NCBI GenBank assembly: GCA_905147135.1
Contig: LR990052.1
Location: 16,616,200 to 16,680,199, forward strand
Source of the DNA: Blastobasis lacticolella
Taxonomy: Eukaryota; Arthropoda; Insecta; Lepidoptera; Blastobasidae
DNA length: 64,000 nucleotides
Direction: 5' to 3'
Under the pieces are notes generated by a model. It saw only the letters and a program-made list of their open reading frames with translations, made no database searches and had not been told where the DNA came from. Below, one piece after another: positions 34,549 to 43,860 of the stretch (within the stretch, counting starts at the first letter, position 1; every line of letters starts with the position of its first letter). The position numbers and the translations under genes are program-made.

Positions 34549-34579
34549 TTAAATAAATAAATAAATAAATAAATAAATC
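34549..34579 (+). repeat. (AAAT)n microsatellite, probable retroposon tail
   Basis: Seven to eight AAAT units end the segment that starts with the coding-like frame. A tetranucleotide tail is common at LINE 3' ends. Confidence 0.8.
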
Positions 34580-34730
34580 TATTAAATACATAAGAAATAA
34601 TTTTTGGGAATTCATACAGAAAGGCAATCAAAAGAGGTAACACCCTAAAATGAGGACTACGCAGGAACTTAGGTACCCATATTTACTAATTTATGAAAAA
34701 AAGCTTAAAATTTCTGCATATTATTACACT

Positions 34731-34930
34731 AGTGGACCCGGCGCGACTTCGTTCGCGTACACCTACTTTACTCCTACCTACCCTCTTTCTACTTGCTTAT
34801 AAACCTTCCTCTTGAATCACTCTATCTGCTGTTGAAACCCGCATCAAAATCCGTTGCGTAGTTTCAAAGATTTAAGCATACAAAGGGACATAGGGACAGA
34901 GAAAGCGACTTTGTTTTATACTATGTAGTG
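34731..34930 (+). repeat. Family F dispersed repeat
   Basis: It runs from ACTAGTGGACCCGGCGCGAC to TTTGTTTTATACTATGTAGT, with TATAAACCTTCCTCTTGAAT and AAATCCGTTGCGTAGTTTC between. The same order recurs at 36911-37323 (minus, interrupted), 62389-62605 (plus) and in part at 49908 (minus). The ends look complete here, giving about 200 bp. I cannot place it in a transposon class. Confidence 0.78.
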
Positions 34931-34957
34931 AAGAATCTCGCGCTATAAATGGAATTT

Positions 34958-35172
34958 CATACAGTTCAGAAATCCTCGTGGGAGGGATCTATTGTTGCAG
35001 CCAAGTAACAATACCTGCGTTGTTGTTCCGGTTTGAAATGCATTAGGCATGTAGTCGCCGCTGGAACAACGCACCTGCAGGCCTGCATTTTTGTTAAACC
35101 TAACTGTATAGAATCGTATCTTTGTTATGTTAATCGGTTTACAAACGGTAGAAAGTGTCACCGCTGTCACCA
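34958..35172 (+). repeat. Family E dispersed repeat
   Basis: TTGTTCCGGTTTGAA, GGAACAACGCACCTGCAG and CCTGCATTTTTGTTAA, then a decayed 3' part with GTGTCACCGCT, match the 29170 and 42030 copies. Confidence 0.6.
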
Positions 35173-35797
35173 ATACCACAAATGCGATGCCAACCTCCTA
35201 AATTCCGAAACACGTTGCTCTATACTCACACTACTACTAACCTAGGCCCTTTCACTCCCAAGCTACGAGTTCCTATGGAACTCTTTCAAGCGGCAAATCC
35301 CAACTCAGCGCCAGCGGTAAATATGCCAGCCCATGGCCCGCAGCCAACGCTGTAGCCTCGTCCGTCTGTCAGCAGCGATCGCGCTAGGGTTGGCTGGAAT
35401 AGCTGAGATGACATTGGCTTGGCTCCTGAGATAGGGGTGGGTGACAACAGATAATACCGTTGTAGGGGCCGCTATCTTTTAAACTGCATTTGCTTGTTGT
35501 GTAACAGACTATGACTGAAAGTATAGTCAAATTTCCAATAAAAATATATTATTATTTGAGTGATCGTTACTCACACAAGGGCTATATGGCAAACTTAGAG
35601 CTTCTGTGTAGCCTTATGTTTGAAGACTGTACAATAACTACTGAACTAGTCAAAGTGTATCTAAAAATCTAAATTTCAATTAGGGACCGCTAAAACACTT
35701 TGCTCATGTATGCGCAACTGCCAAAATCAAATGGCATGAGTAATTTGAATCTGACGTTTCTAATTTTAAGCAGTCAATTCAATTTAGAGTGTCACAG
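35173..35797. other. Unassigned
   Basis: 35180-35440 is GC-richer (CAGCGCCAGCGGTAAATATG) with a 66-codon frame that overlaps another on the same strand. No motif. Confidence 0.4.
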
Positions 35798-35882
35798 ACT
35801 TATCTAACCCGTGATGGCAGCGCTGTTGTTGACAACGAAGTGACATATCAAAATTGCGACAGTTAGTTCCACTTTTGGCCAC
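35798..35882 (+). repeat. Dispersed repeat, copy 2 of 2 (ACTTATCTAACCC...)
   Basis: Partner of 10977-11062, same strand; ACTTATCTAACCC, GGCAGCGCTGTTGT and AGTTAGTTCCACTTTT are conserved. Confidence 0.6.
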
Positions 35883-36910
35883 AAACTTTTTGTGGCACAC
35901 TAGATACCAAAGGCTATTTATTCTAAAAGTGCTGATTTTACATCAAATTTAGAAACATCAACGTGTTTACTAAAAAATTCGGATTTTTAGCTTTATGACG
36001 GTGAGCATTCAGAATAAGTCCAATGTATACCTTTATTTGTTTTGTGGATCCAACCATATTGCCCACACTTTCCTGTCAATAATATTTTAGCAGCTGTACT
36101 TATTATTTATTTATTTATTCATTCTTTGTACAACTTATGTGAAGTTTGTGCTCAACTTCTTAAAAACCGTTATGAAATCGCTAAACAGTGTTTCACTCAA
36201 CTACCTTTGTGTAATACTTAGCTATTGTGTCCCCTGACAAGGAAGTGCAGAACAAAAGCTGTCATAGGATGTCCGCGCTGTTAAAGTCTTACTTTGTTGG
36301 GTCATGGGAACTTTGTATTGATAGAGAAGTTGTTAGTATTATGTAGGTATTCAATGAATGTGAATATATCACTTTAATCTAAACCGTGTCTAATTTCGAC
36401 GGAGACTCGTCATTTTCTGTTGGAAATCAACAGTCTAACTTTCAAGTTTTTTGAGGCTCTACAAAATAAAATATCTGTATTAGTATTTTCACATACAAAA
36501 ACATCCTGACATTTGTATCCAAAACAGAAGTTCCACCACCGACCATCAACTCCTCAAACACAACACACCATTGACCACGGACCATCTTACCCACCTTGTT
36601 GACACTTGACAATCGATTTGGCCCACAGATTATTTAATTCTAATACAAGCATACCTATTAAACAACTTACCCAAAGTATACAATCACATTTTGAAGGTGA
36701 CCTAAATTTTTTGTCCGCTAGCAATTGCATTTAGATTTTCGGTGAATCATTGACCATCAACATAGCGCGAAAACCACCAATCTAATACGCTTCTCCCGGC
36801 ATGTCACTATGTATATATGTGAAAGTGCGTAGGTATTCTTTTTCTGTCAGGACATTTCCGGGTCTCTGTAACAAGTTCTATATCTAATATTGAACTGGTT
36901 ACAGTTACTG
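35883..36910. other. Unassigned
   Basis: AT-rich; a (TTTA)n run near 36102-36118 is the only repeat seen. Confidence 0.5.
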
Positions 36911-37323
36911 TACATAGTATAAAACTAAGTCTCTTCCCGCCTCCTATCCCTATGTATCTATACGCTTAGATCTTATAAACTACACGGCGGATTATAATGC
37001 AGTTTTCAACAATAGATAGTGATTCAAGAGGAAGGTTTATAAGCAAGAAAAAAAAGGGAATGTAGGGCTCAAGTAACATCTGTCCGGACTGACTTGTCTT
37101 ATTTTGTTATAGAAATTTTGTATTATTTTATTATCAATAGGCTTGCATTTGACCTCAACTCACCTGATGGAAAGCGACGATGAGGTGAAGATGTAGTATG
37201 CTTGCCTAGAAGATACCTATATGGGTATTGTTTGTTACCATATAAGACAAGTCAGTCAGGACAGATCATAGGTGTACTCGTATATACTTATAAAACTAGT
37301 CAAAGTCGCGTCGGGTCCACTAG
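36911..37323 (-). repeat. Family F repeat interrupted by a MITE
   Basis: On minus it starts CTAGTGGACCCGACGCGAC, continues to GAGTACACCTATGAT, is interrupted at 37264-37080, then resumes and reaches CTTGCTTATAAACCTTCCTC and TTTTATACTATGTA. Joined across the insertion it is colinear with 34731-34930. Confidence 0.8.
37080..37264. mobile_element. MITE nested in family F
   Basis: Inverted ends of 22 bp (37080-37101 and 37243-37264) differ at one base; the shared core is GACTGACTTGTCTTA. The 185-bp body has no frame but includes a CACCTGATGGAAAGCGACGA phrase known from insect dispersed repeats. The target duplication is unclear (AT or a short CAT/ATC overlap). Confidence 0.78.
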
Positions 37324-37941
37324 TTTAATAATATAATAAAATAGGATCCTCACCACAACTCATAAAATAGTCACTTTGTTCGCTGCACGACGGAATTTTG
37401 ATAAAACCAACACGTCCCGTTATTGAATGCCGTCCGCATAAAAAACACACGCAACACACGAAAACCAATTCAGTTCCCACGTCGATCCCGTCGCATAATA
37501 TGTAAAACGTCGCTCCCAATACCTACAAAGTACGGTAGTAGTCCGACACAGCGATTTTTTGGTTGAAATTGAAGAGATTTGTTGAAAATTTGTATGTCTA
37601 CTAACACAAAGATAGATATAGTAATCTTTTTGCCAATCAATATGATAAAAGATAACGTTTTGCTTCTCCTGCTGTTAATTTTAAGTACCCATTGTATTCT
37701 TTTGATTGTGCAATAAAGCGTTATTCATTTATTCATTTTAATAACCCCCCAGGAAAAAAGAGACAAAAGCGAATTAAGGGAGCAGGAAGCTTGAATGTAG
37801 GTTGTTATGTAGGCTGAATGCTCTGAGGCATATGAGGGTAGATGATTGAAGAGCTGTGGAAAAGGACAGGCTGGCCGAGTAAAACGAGCTGCGACATAAA
37901 ATTAGTAGGTGTATATCCAAAGCAGAGATAATAATATAATA
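37324..37941. other. Unassigned, with a retroposon-like 3' tail
   Basis: GTGCAATAAAGCG then TTATTCATTTATTCATTTTA at 37709-37740 looks like a polyadenylation signal followed by a TTATTCA repeat tail. The element body upstream is not recognisable. Confidence 0.4.
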
Positions 37942-38057
37942 TATAATCTGGACGCCTTCAAGGCTACAGTGAATAGGCTGTTTCAAGACGGGCATGCTCC
38001 ATCTTCGGCCGCATCGTCACCAACAGGTGAGATGGCGGTCAAATGCCAGTCTAGTCT
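37942..38057 (+). pseudogene. LINE-L ORF2 C-terminus
   Basis: It encodes NLDAFKATVNRLF, then GHAPSSAASSPTGEMAVKC, in one frame. Where the 31105 copy stops after SLTSS, this copy reads on because of small indels. The family's 3' sequence GGTGAGATGGCGGTCAAATG is intact. Confidence 0.85.
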
Positions 38058-38639
38058 AATATAAAAAGTAAAGATATGAAAATAATAAACAGGATTTCTA
38101 ACTACCTAATATTATCTTTGTTGTTGTTCCCAGAAACGTGAATAGTGGTATCAACTGAGAATCAAATATATCAGTTTCGCAATTACTTCAAACAAAATCA
38201 TACATTGTGTCCAGAAGCCGAAATCGTACACAACAACGTTATTACTCGTATTACGATCCACCTCCAAATTACGACGATAACTGACAATAAACTATCAAAT
38301 TGTATTAATCTTGATTCTTGACCCCTATGTCAATGGTGTGAATTAACTTAATTGATTGCGAGATATTTGTCCGCATTTGGAGTGCACAAAAACTGGTGAG
38401 GCAGAGGTCCATTCGACCTTGGCGATACGGACGGACTTGACATTGTGACCTCAGTGACTGCGCAATTATGATTTGGTATCGCAGAAGTTCGGAACATATC
38501 TACATATTCGAGTGGGACGGTCTATCTTTAAAGTCCCGTGGTTATCAGCGGAACTACGTTTCCAATTATAAGTATAATACTAGCTAAAGCTAGGCTGGAG
38601 ACAACAGCGACACTTTTAAATGTTACTAAATATTTAACG
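38058..38639. other. Unassigned
   Basis: No frame above 60 codons; no repeat matched. Confidence 0.5.
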
Positions 38640-39035
38640 TTGCCTTCGAGTGTGTTTTCTCTGATCATTATAATCTGGACGCCTTCAAGGCTACAGTGAT
38701 TAGACTGTTCCTAGACAGCTCCATGCTCCATTTTCGGCCGCATTGTCACTTGTCTACAGTAGCCGTATTCACAACGATTCGAAACCGTTTCCGAACGATT
38801 CGACACGAAATTCGTGAGCGGCGAATCCGTGTCGATCGATTCAAAAACTGTTATTCAGAATCCTGATAGATTCCACGGAAACTCTACTCTCTATAACATA
38901 TGAAAATTTTATCAAAATTAACTGAAACCACATTTTCCTAAGAACTTTTGCGGGGTCCTTTGTCGATTCCGTACCCGAATACGATTTCCGAGCCATTGTG
39001 AATACGGCTACAGGTGAGATAGTAACTTACGTATA
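38640..39035 (+). pseudogene. LINE-L ORF2 C-terminus interrupted by a MITE
   Basis: TTGCCTTCGAGTGTGTT leads into codons for YNLDAFKATV, then GCTCCATTTTCGGCCGCATTG and CACTTGTCTACAG. At that point a 251-bp TIR element is inserted. The LINE sequence resumes at 39011 with CAGGTGAGATAGTAACTTA, the normal continuation of the 3' end. Confidence 0.82.
38760..39010. mobile_element. MITE nested in the LINE-L remnant
   Basis: TAGCCGTATTCAC at 38760 is exactly inverted at 39010; CAG lies on both sides (38757-38759, 39011-39013). Because CTACAG/TACAG also overlaps the ends, the duplication could be 3 bp or slightly different. The interior has several short NCGATTCGA-type motifs and no coding frame. Removing it restores the host repeat. 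Confidence 0.83.
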
Positions 39036-39465
39036 AAACATTGACATCTTCCTTTATTTTATTGATACTCATCTTAACCAGGAAGCCTATTAAAATAAAA
39101 TTATAGATTTTCCTTATTACGTAAATCCTTCAATTCCATATGGCATTTGAATCCAAGTACCTAAGTTCCATATTAGCTCAATATGATGACGCAACTTGTT
39201 TTCATTTCAATTATGAACGAATCCCTTTCATGCCCGGACCGATTAGACCACGTAATCCTACTGTGTGGTCTGTTGACCCAATTTCTCATGACATTTTTAG
39301 CTCACCGTAGATAAACAATCAATGTCTACTGGTGAATTGATCTATTCTTCTAATATTTGTTCAATATTTGAGCGTACTGAATACGATCTAGTGCCGCCAT
39401 GTACCGCCCAATATTTTTATGATTTCTGTACGTACGTACATTAGCTGATGACAAATCGGCTCTTA
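39036..39465. other. Unassigned
   Basis: No coding frame or repeat identified. Confidence 0.5.
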
Positions 39466-39595
39466 GGCGCTGTCCTGATTGGCAACGGTCGTGTGACCAT
39501 GGTCATCCGACGGACGTCCCTCGAAGAATAGGAGACCTCAAAACCGCCCGTCGCACGACCATGATGGCACAACCGTTGCCAATTAGGACAGCGTC
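39466..39595. mobile_element. MITE, Harbinger-like, copy 2
   Basis: GGCGCTGTCCTGATTGGCAA at the left pairs with TTGCCAATTAGGACAGCGTC at the right. TTA flanks both ends (39463-39465, 39596-39598). It matches the 30800 copy in ends and in the ACGACCATGAT..GCAC region. Confidence 0.85.
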
Positions 39596-39620
39596 TTACG
39601 CTGAGGAGAAAAGTCGTAAG

Positions 39621-39853
39621 GAAATCTGCACATTCAGGCGACTGTAACCATGATCCAATCTGGTCAGCTTCCCCTGTTAATAAGGGGGTCAGATCACAAT
39701 AATGTATTGTGGTCAGATGGCAGTCGCTCCACTGTAATTACCCGATCTGCCAAATCCTGGATCATGGTCAAGGCGAGCCCCGGGCCCTCGCACACGAGAG
39801 CACAACCGAGATACTGACGGCAACAATATAATAATAATAATAATAATAATAAA
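39621..39853 (+). repeat. Ser-SINE, 5'-truncated, with (AAT)n tail
   Basis: It runs from CTGCACATTCAGGCGACTG to GAGAGCACAACCGAGAT and ends in an (ATA)n/(AAT)n tail at 39827-39853. A short extra block at 39695-39718 duplicates GGTCAGAT around CACAATAATGTATTGT. Confidence 0.9.
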
Positions 39854-40110
39854 TATTCGTGGACAAATTCACACAGCGCCATCTAGCCCCAAACTAAGCA
39901 AAGCTTGTACTATGGGTGCTAGATAACTGATATACTACTTAAATACTTTTTTTTTTTTTTTTTTAAATACATACTTATTATACATAGAACACCCAGACCC
40001 GTAACAGAAATTAAAATTCATCATTTCAATTTCTGCCCGGCCGGGAATCGAACCCGGGACCTCTTGCGTGGCAGACCGGCATGTTGACCATTGAACCACT
40101 CAGGTCGTCA
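39851..40110 (-). repeat. Gly-SINE (tRNA-Gly-like head)
   Basis: On minus the head is GACGACCTGAGTGGTTCAGT, then CTGCCACGCAAGAGG and GGTTCGATTCCCGGCCGGG. The last two match the anticodon arm (GCC) and B box/T arm of tRNA-Gly, so an internal Pol III promoter is plausible. The body is AAATTGAAATGATGAATTT..., with a long T run on plus (39949-39964). The end is GGGGCTAGATGGCGCTGTGT. It abuts the tail of the Ser-SINE, so the two elements lie tail to tail. Confidence 0.9.
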
Positions 40111-41490
40111 ACTACTATCGTATATACTGCTGGATTTAGGCCTCCTTAAAGAAATAAGCCTCCCACAGCTGTTAAGGGCTGTGGATATGATATGATGTAG
40201 CTATACAACAGCAGTAACCTACTTTGGATCCCGGAAAAACATAAGGAACCTTCTAGAAAATTGCAAGCTCCAAAACTCTTGATTTACACGCGGGTTAGTA
40301 CCTATGCATATAAAATTGCGCAACACACGGACATACAAACGCCCTGTGAAGTTGCTGTTTATAGACAGTAAATCAGTTGGGAAACGCACGCGGTATTTTA
40401 GGATGACGAGAGTGCGTTTTCACTGTGGCTCCGGTAGCGAATAATTTCGGATTTGCATACTCTATTTTTATACTACTTTTATATATTTAATACTCTTCTT
40501 GGCTTGTGTATGTGTGTGAACAAATAATGTATTGCCTTACAGTCTGTAAAATGGTATTGGCATTAGCAGAAACCCCGTCAAGCTCTTATGAATCTTGACC
40601 ATTAGTAGGCTATTAGATGCGTCTTTACGAATCACCTATAAAAATAGCTGCAACAATTCGAATAATAATTATTCGAATTTTTTGTTATTCCTGTGCGAAC
40701 GTGACCCGCCAAGTCTCTTCTTACATGACACTAGTTATACATATCTACCCGAAATGGTAGGCAGAGATATAATAATATCGCAAATTGATTCCCCTCGCCG
40801 AACATCCGTAGAATTCATATAATTATATCATAGTTACCCAAATATCACCTTATTCTTTTATTAGGTATTATTGATAGTCTAATAAGAGGTTGACGATTGA
40901 TAGTCAAGTGAATTTCGTTACCAACACTTTATTTCAGCTTTTTTCGTTTTTCGACGTACGCTATGGAAAGAAGACGTATACAATAAAACGTGCCTCACAA
41001 AAAAAACTTCTGACCGCCCCCGACAGTGGGCCCCCGCAGTCTATCCCGGTTCCACATGCCATTTGGTTTTACTACTTTTTAATTTATGTCAGCTCAGTTG
41101 AGGCCGTTTCACGCTCGAATTTATTATTTGCTCCGAGGGGGGCACTTAACAACTTCACAGTGGACTCCCGACACGAGTCTTAAGTCCCCATAATTCCATC
41201 ATATTTCACCGTTATAGAGGAGATGTTATGACGGTTGAGATGTAGTGTGTCAGATGTCAAATTTTTTTTAATGTCTCAATTAAAATCAAAGTTGCGTGAG
41301 GAAATAATTAAAGGGGTAGGTTAATATTTTTGTACGCTCATTTAGAGCGGACTAATGGACAGTGGACACAAATAATGTATTTTAGTAAATCAAAGTTTTA
41401 TAATTACCTGCATTAGTTAATAAATAAGTTTTTAATTGATACCGTGCACGTGGACATTATGATTTTGTGGAAATTTTGTCTTCGACGCGT
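40111..41490. other. Unassigned
   Basis: A 97-codon frame (40890-41183) contains no motif. Nothing else is supported. Confidence 0.45.
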
Positions 41491-41522
41491 ATTGATTTAT
41501 TAATTTTTTTTAATAAATCAAT
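41491..41522. other. 12-bp perfect hairpin
   Basis: ATTGATTTATTA and its exact inverse flank an A-T7 loop. It is AT-only apart from single G/C pairs and could be chance in this composition. Confidence 0.6.
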
Positions 41523-41808
41523 TTAGGTAAATTCCGTGCCGCTATTTGTTATTCTGATCTTGATCCTTGAATGGATTTAGATCCTTAGCTACTGTAAATA
41601 GTCAAGAATAGGACATAGGCTATAATTTCTTAAGAAATTCAATGTGGTTCCAGCGGAAACGGGTACGGAACGTTACCAAATTTTAATGCGGACGAAGTCG
41701 TAAGCAATAGGTAGCAATTAGTAGTAAACAACAAAGGAGACGTCATTCCCTTCTCAACGCTGCTATCGACTTGATCAATGAACGATAGTGGCGTGAGTCG
41801 TCACGCAT

Positions 41809-42029
41809 TTGGCTCCGTATCAGCGCTCACTTCAAAAATTTCGCGCGCAGTTCAAGTTCTATGCCACCGTGCCAATAGCAAGGTTGCCAAACAATTACTC
41901 GAGACGTGGGAGATTTTTTGTGTACGCGGCTCTAGTTAGTTTACTATGGTCTGCGGTATACGGATATTCGGTGACAATACGAAAGAATTCGCGAGAGATA
42001 TGCTCACAAATCCCCTTTGATGGGGCAAT
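41809..42029 (+). other. Coding-like open segment without a start codon
   Basis: The frame stays open for 167 codons from 41809 to 42312, but the last part (from about 42030) is family E repeat, so only the first ~74 codons are candidates. They read LPNNYSRRGRFFVYAALVSL, then LWSAVYGYSV: a basic stretch followed by a hydrophobic one, which could be one membrane segment. The first ATG is at 42027, already at the repeat, and I see no splice acceptor. A transposon or chance frame is as likely as a host exon. Confidence 0.2.
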
Positions 42030-42308
42030 GAGTGGCATTATCAGCTGGTGGGATACCGTCAAGCCCGAGGAATCCGCCTGGATGAGTACCACATGGCACC
42101 ACCGCCTTATCTATTTCTGCCACCAAGCAACAATGCTTCTTGTGTTCCGGTTAAAGGGTAAGATAGCCAGCGCAAATACAGGCATGGGCCCGTATTTACC
42201 CGCGGGTCTGCGTGATTGTTGCCTGCAACCTAAATGCATGAATCGAATATGCTGTGTGCGACAGTTGCCGCTTACCATCAGGTGGCCTGTCTGCGCTTTT
42301 GTCACATC
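42030..42308 (+). repeat. Family E dispersed repeat, longest copy
   Basis: GTCAAGCCCGAGGAATCCGC, CACCACCGCC, TCTATTTCTGCC, GTGTTCCGGTTAAAGGGT, CTGCAACCTAAATGCATGAA, CGACAGTTGCCGCTTACCAT and CAGGTGGCCTG follow in order. It joins phrases that are seen only separately in the 29170, 34958 and 50830 copies. Confidence 0.75.
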
Positions 42309-43084
42309 GTAGAATGATACCTTTGTGATATATTTACAGTGATATTAACAACGCATTTGTTGCTCTACATTAAAAATGCTCGAGTCCAAACTGAAGCTAC
42401 CAACAGTGAAATTAGGCTATCGTGGCCACATAGTTTTGTTTACTTGAATTGCACAAACTCATCGATTCTCAAAAGAAACACTACACATCTTGCGAACCAG
42501 TCCCCCTTGCTCAACTGTTTGCATGATACCAAGAGGCTGTGTTTCTCAACATTTGCGTAGGTGGAGTGTGACCAACTTCATAAAGTTGAGTTTAAACTAG
42601 ATACACGTACTTGACGACACATGTTTAGAGAGCAAATAATATCACCTCAACGTAAAGTTAGATACCTATACCTATAATTTCGTACCCGAATGTATTCTAC
42701 TTTAATTATCGACATTACCATAGAAATGAAAGAAAGAATAAATGCACATTTATTGCATATAGACACCACGACACGATAATTATACGGAATGATGCGAAAT
42801 ATGGAACATAAAAATTCGAAATGTATATGGAAACGTGCCGGGATGCAAGAGCATGTAGTGGATATCATAGAAAAAGTGTAAACTTCGCTGATTCGGTCAT
42901 ATAGAAAGCTTTGTACTAATCAAAAACTACGTACCAACCATGACCCGCCTCTTCATAAAGAAATAAACGACACGCCAACAGAAAAAAACAAAAATAGAGA
43001 ACCGAACATACTATTACGCACACAAAAATATCCAAACGAGCATCCATCTACAAAACAAACACACAGGTCCCTCCACAAACATTT
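42309..43084. other. Unassigned
   Basis: Frames of 73 codons on each strand (42339-42560 plus, 42647-42868 minus) have no motif. Confidence 0.5.
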
Positions 43085-43140
43085 GTCATAGCCGGGGATT
43101 GAACCTGCGACCTCCAACTAATGAGCCAGGGTCACGTGCC
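43085..43140 (-). repeat. Possible tRNA-derived SINE head
   Basis: On minus CCTGGCTCATTAGTTGGAGG is followed by GGTTCAATCCCCGGC, which fit an A box and a B box loosely. The following TGTTTGTGGAGGGACC may be the SINE body. It is decayed and has no second copy here, so it is uncertain. Confidence 0.35.
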
Positions 43141-43451
43141 ACCAAATGAGGCCCCACACTGAACTCCGTAATGATTACCAACAACTATTTTGTTTAAAAT
43201 TACTACTAATGCATATTATAAACTTGAATTATTATTTGTTTGTCCATTTGTTACGGTTCCTAGAATATCAATTGACCGGTTCTGATGAAAATCCGAATGA
43301 GTAGGTTTTGATAAACAAAAATTTAATCATTACAAATTGGTATACACATCTATATTTACAGTGGATTTTGTATGTATTGATATGAATTAATTACCTATTT
43401 CTTGGAAGCTGATAGTACCTGTATAGGTCTTGATTTTTGTTTGCAAACAAG

Positions 43452-43634
43452 TCATTTAGACTTCTTTAAATATACATCGACCTTCTGATTATACTGATAA
43501 CTGTCAATTTCGAGCTTCTGGGCGTCTGGGTTTTGAATAACATAACCCTTAGGTTTCACATCTATCACACTATCGAGTACAAAGCTCAAGTCATTATCAT
43601 TATCAGCCAAGCGGTCAATCCCGGCTTCTGTCAT
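43452..43634 (-). CDS. Coding-like 60-codon frame, possible terminal exon
   Basis: The frame starts MTEAGIDRLADNDND, which I read as a LINE 3' junction with a GATAATGATAATGA tail. It then continues LSFVLDSVIDVKPKGYV, IQNPDAQKLEIDSYQYNQ and KVDVYLKKSK before a TGA. The last ~45 residues have balanced, soluble-protein-like composition and ordinary codon use, quite unlike neighbouring AT-driven frames. A possible acceptor AG precedes CTTTGTACTC (minus), but without a pyrimidine tract. I do not recognise a family. It may be the last exon of a host gene abutting a LINE insertion, or part of an unknown transposon protein. Confidence 0.35.
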   Translation of the reverse strand: MTEAGIDRLADNDNDLSFVLDSVIDVKPKGYVIQNPDAQKLEIDSYQYNQKVDVYLKKSK

Positions 43635-43639
43635 CCCTT

Positions 43640-43860
43640 TCCTGCTTTTTCATCTCCATTTTGCCCGATCTTCGGCTACCTCACGTCGTAAGCCTTTCTC
43701 TCGCATCCGACTCCGCGATGTCAATCCATAGTTTGTTGGGTCTACAGCGTGACCTTTTTCCTAATACCGACAAGTTTAGGCACCTATTTCCCACATACTC
43801 TGGGGCTTACGCAGCATTTGACCAAACTGGCACAAGCGAGCCTCTCCGATCCTATCCGTG
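43640..43860 (-). pseudogene. LINE ORF2 C-terminal fragment, frameshifted
   Basis: On minus, pieces in shifted frames read RLCQFGQMLRKP, then RPNKLWIDIAESDAREKG, then LRREVAEDRAKWR and a stop. This order (basic FGH-like segment, RP.K.W.D, then D+AKWR) is the C-terminal end of LINE polymerases next to the AEDRA.WR motif. At least two frameshifts make it dead. It runs directly into the 43452-43634 frame. Confidence 0.7.

Noticed and set aside
40031..40110. Genuine tRNA-Gly gene (and the plus copy at 59622)
   Set aside because: Both continue into the same ~170-bp non-tRNA body and 3' end, and the 5' arm does not pair with the 3' arm, so they are SINE heads.
41491..41522. Hairpin as a Rho-independent-type terminator
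   Set aside because: Context is eukaryotic and the stem is nearly all A/T.
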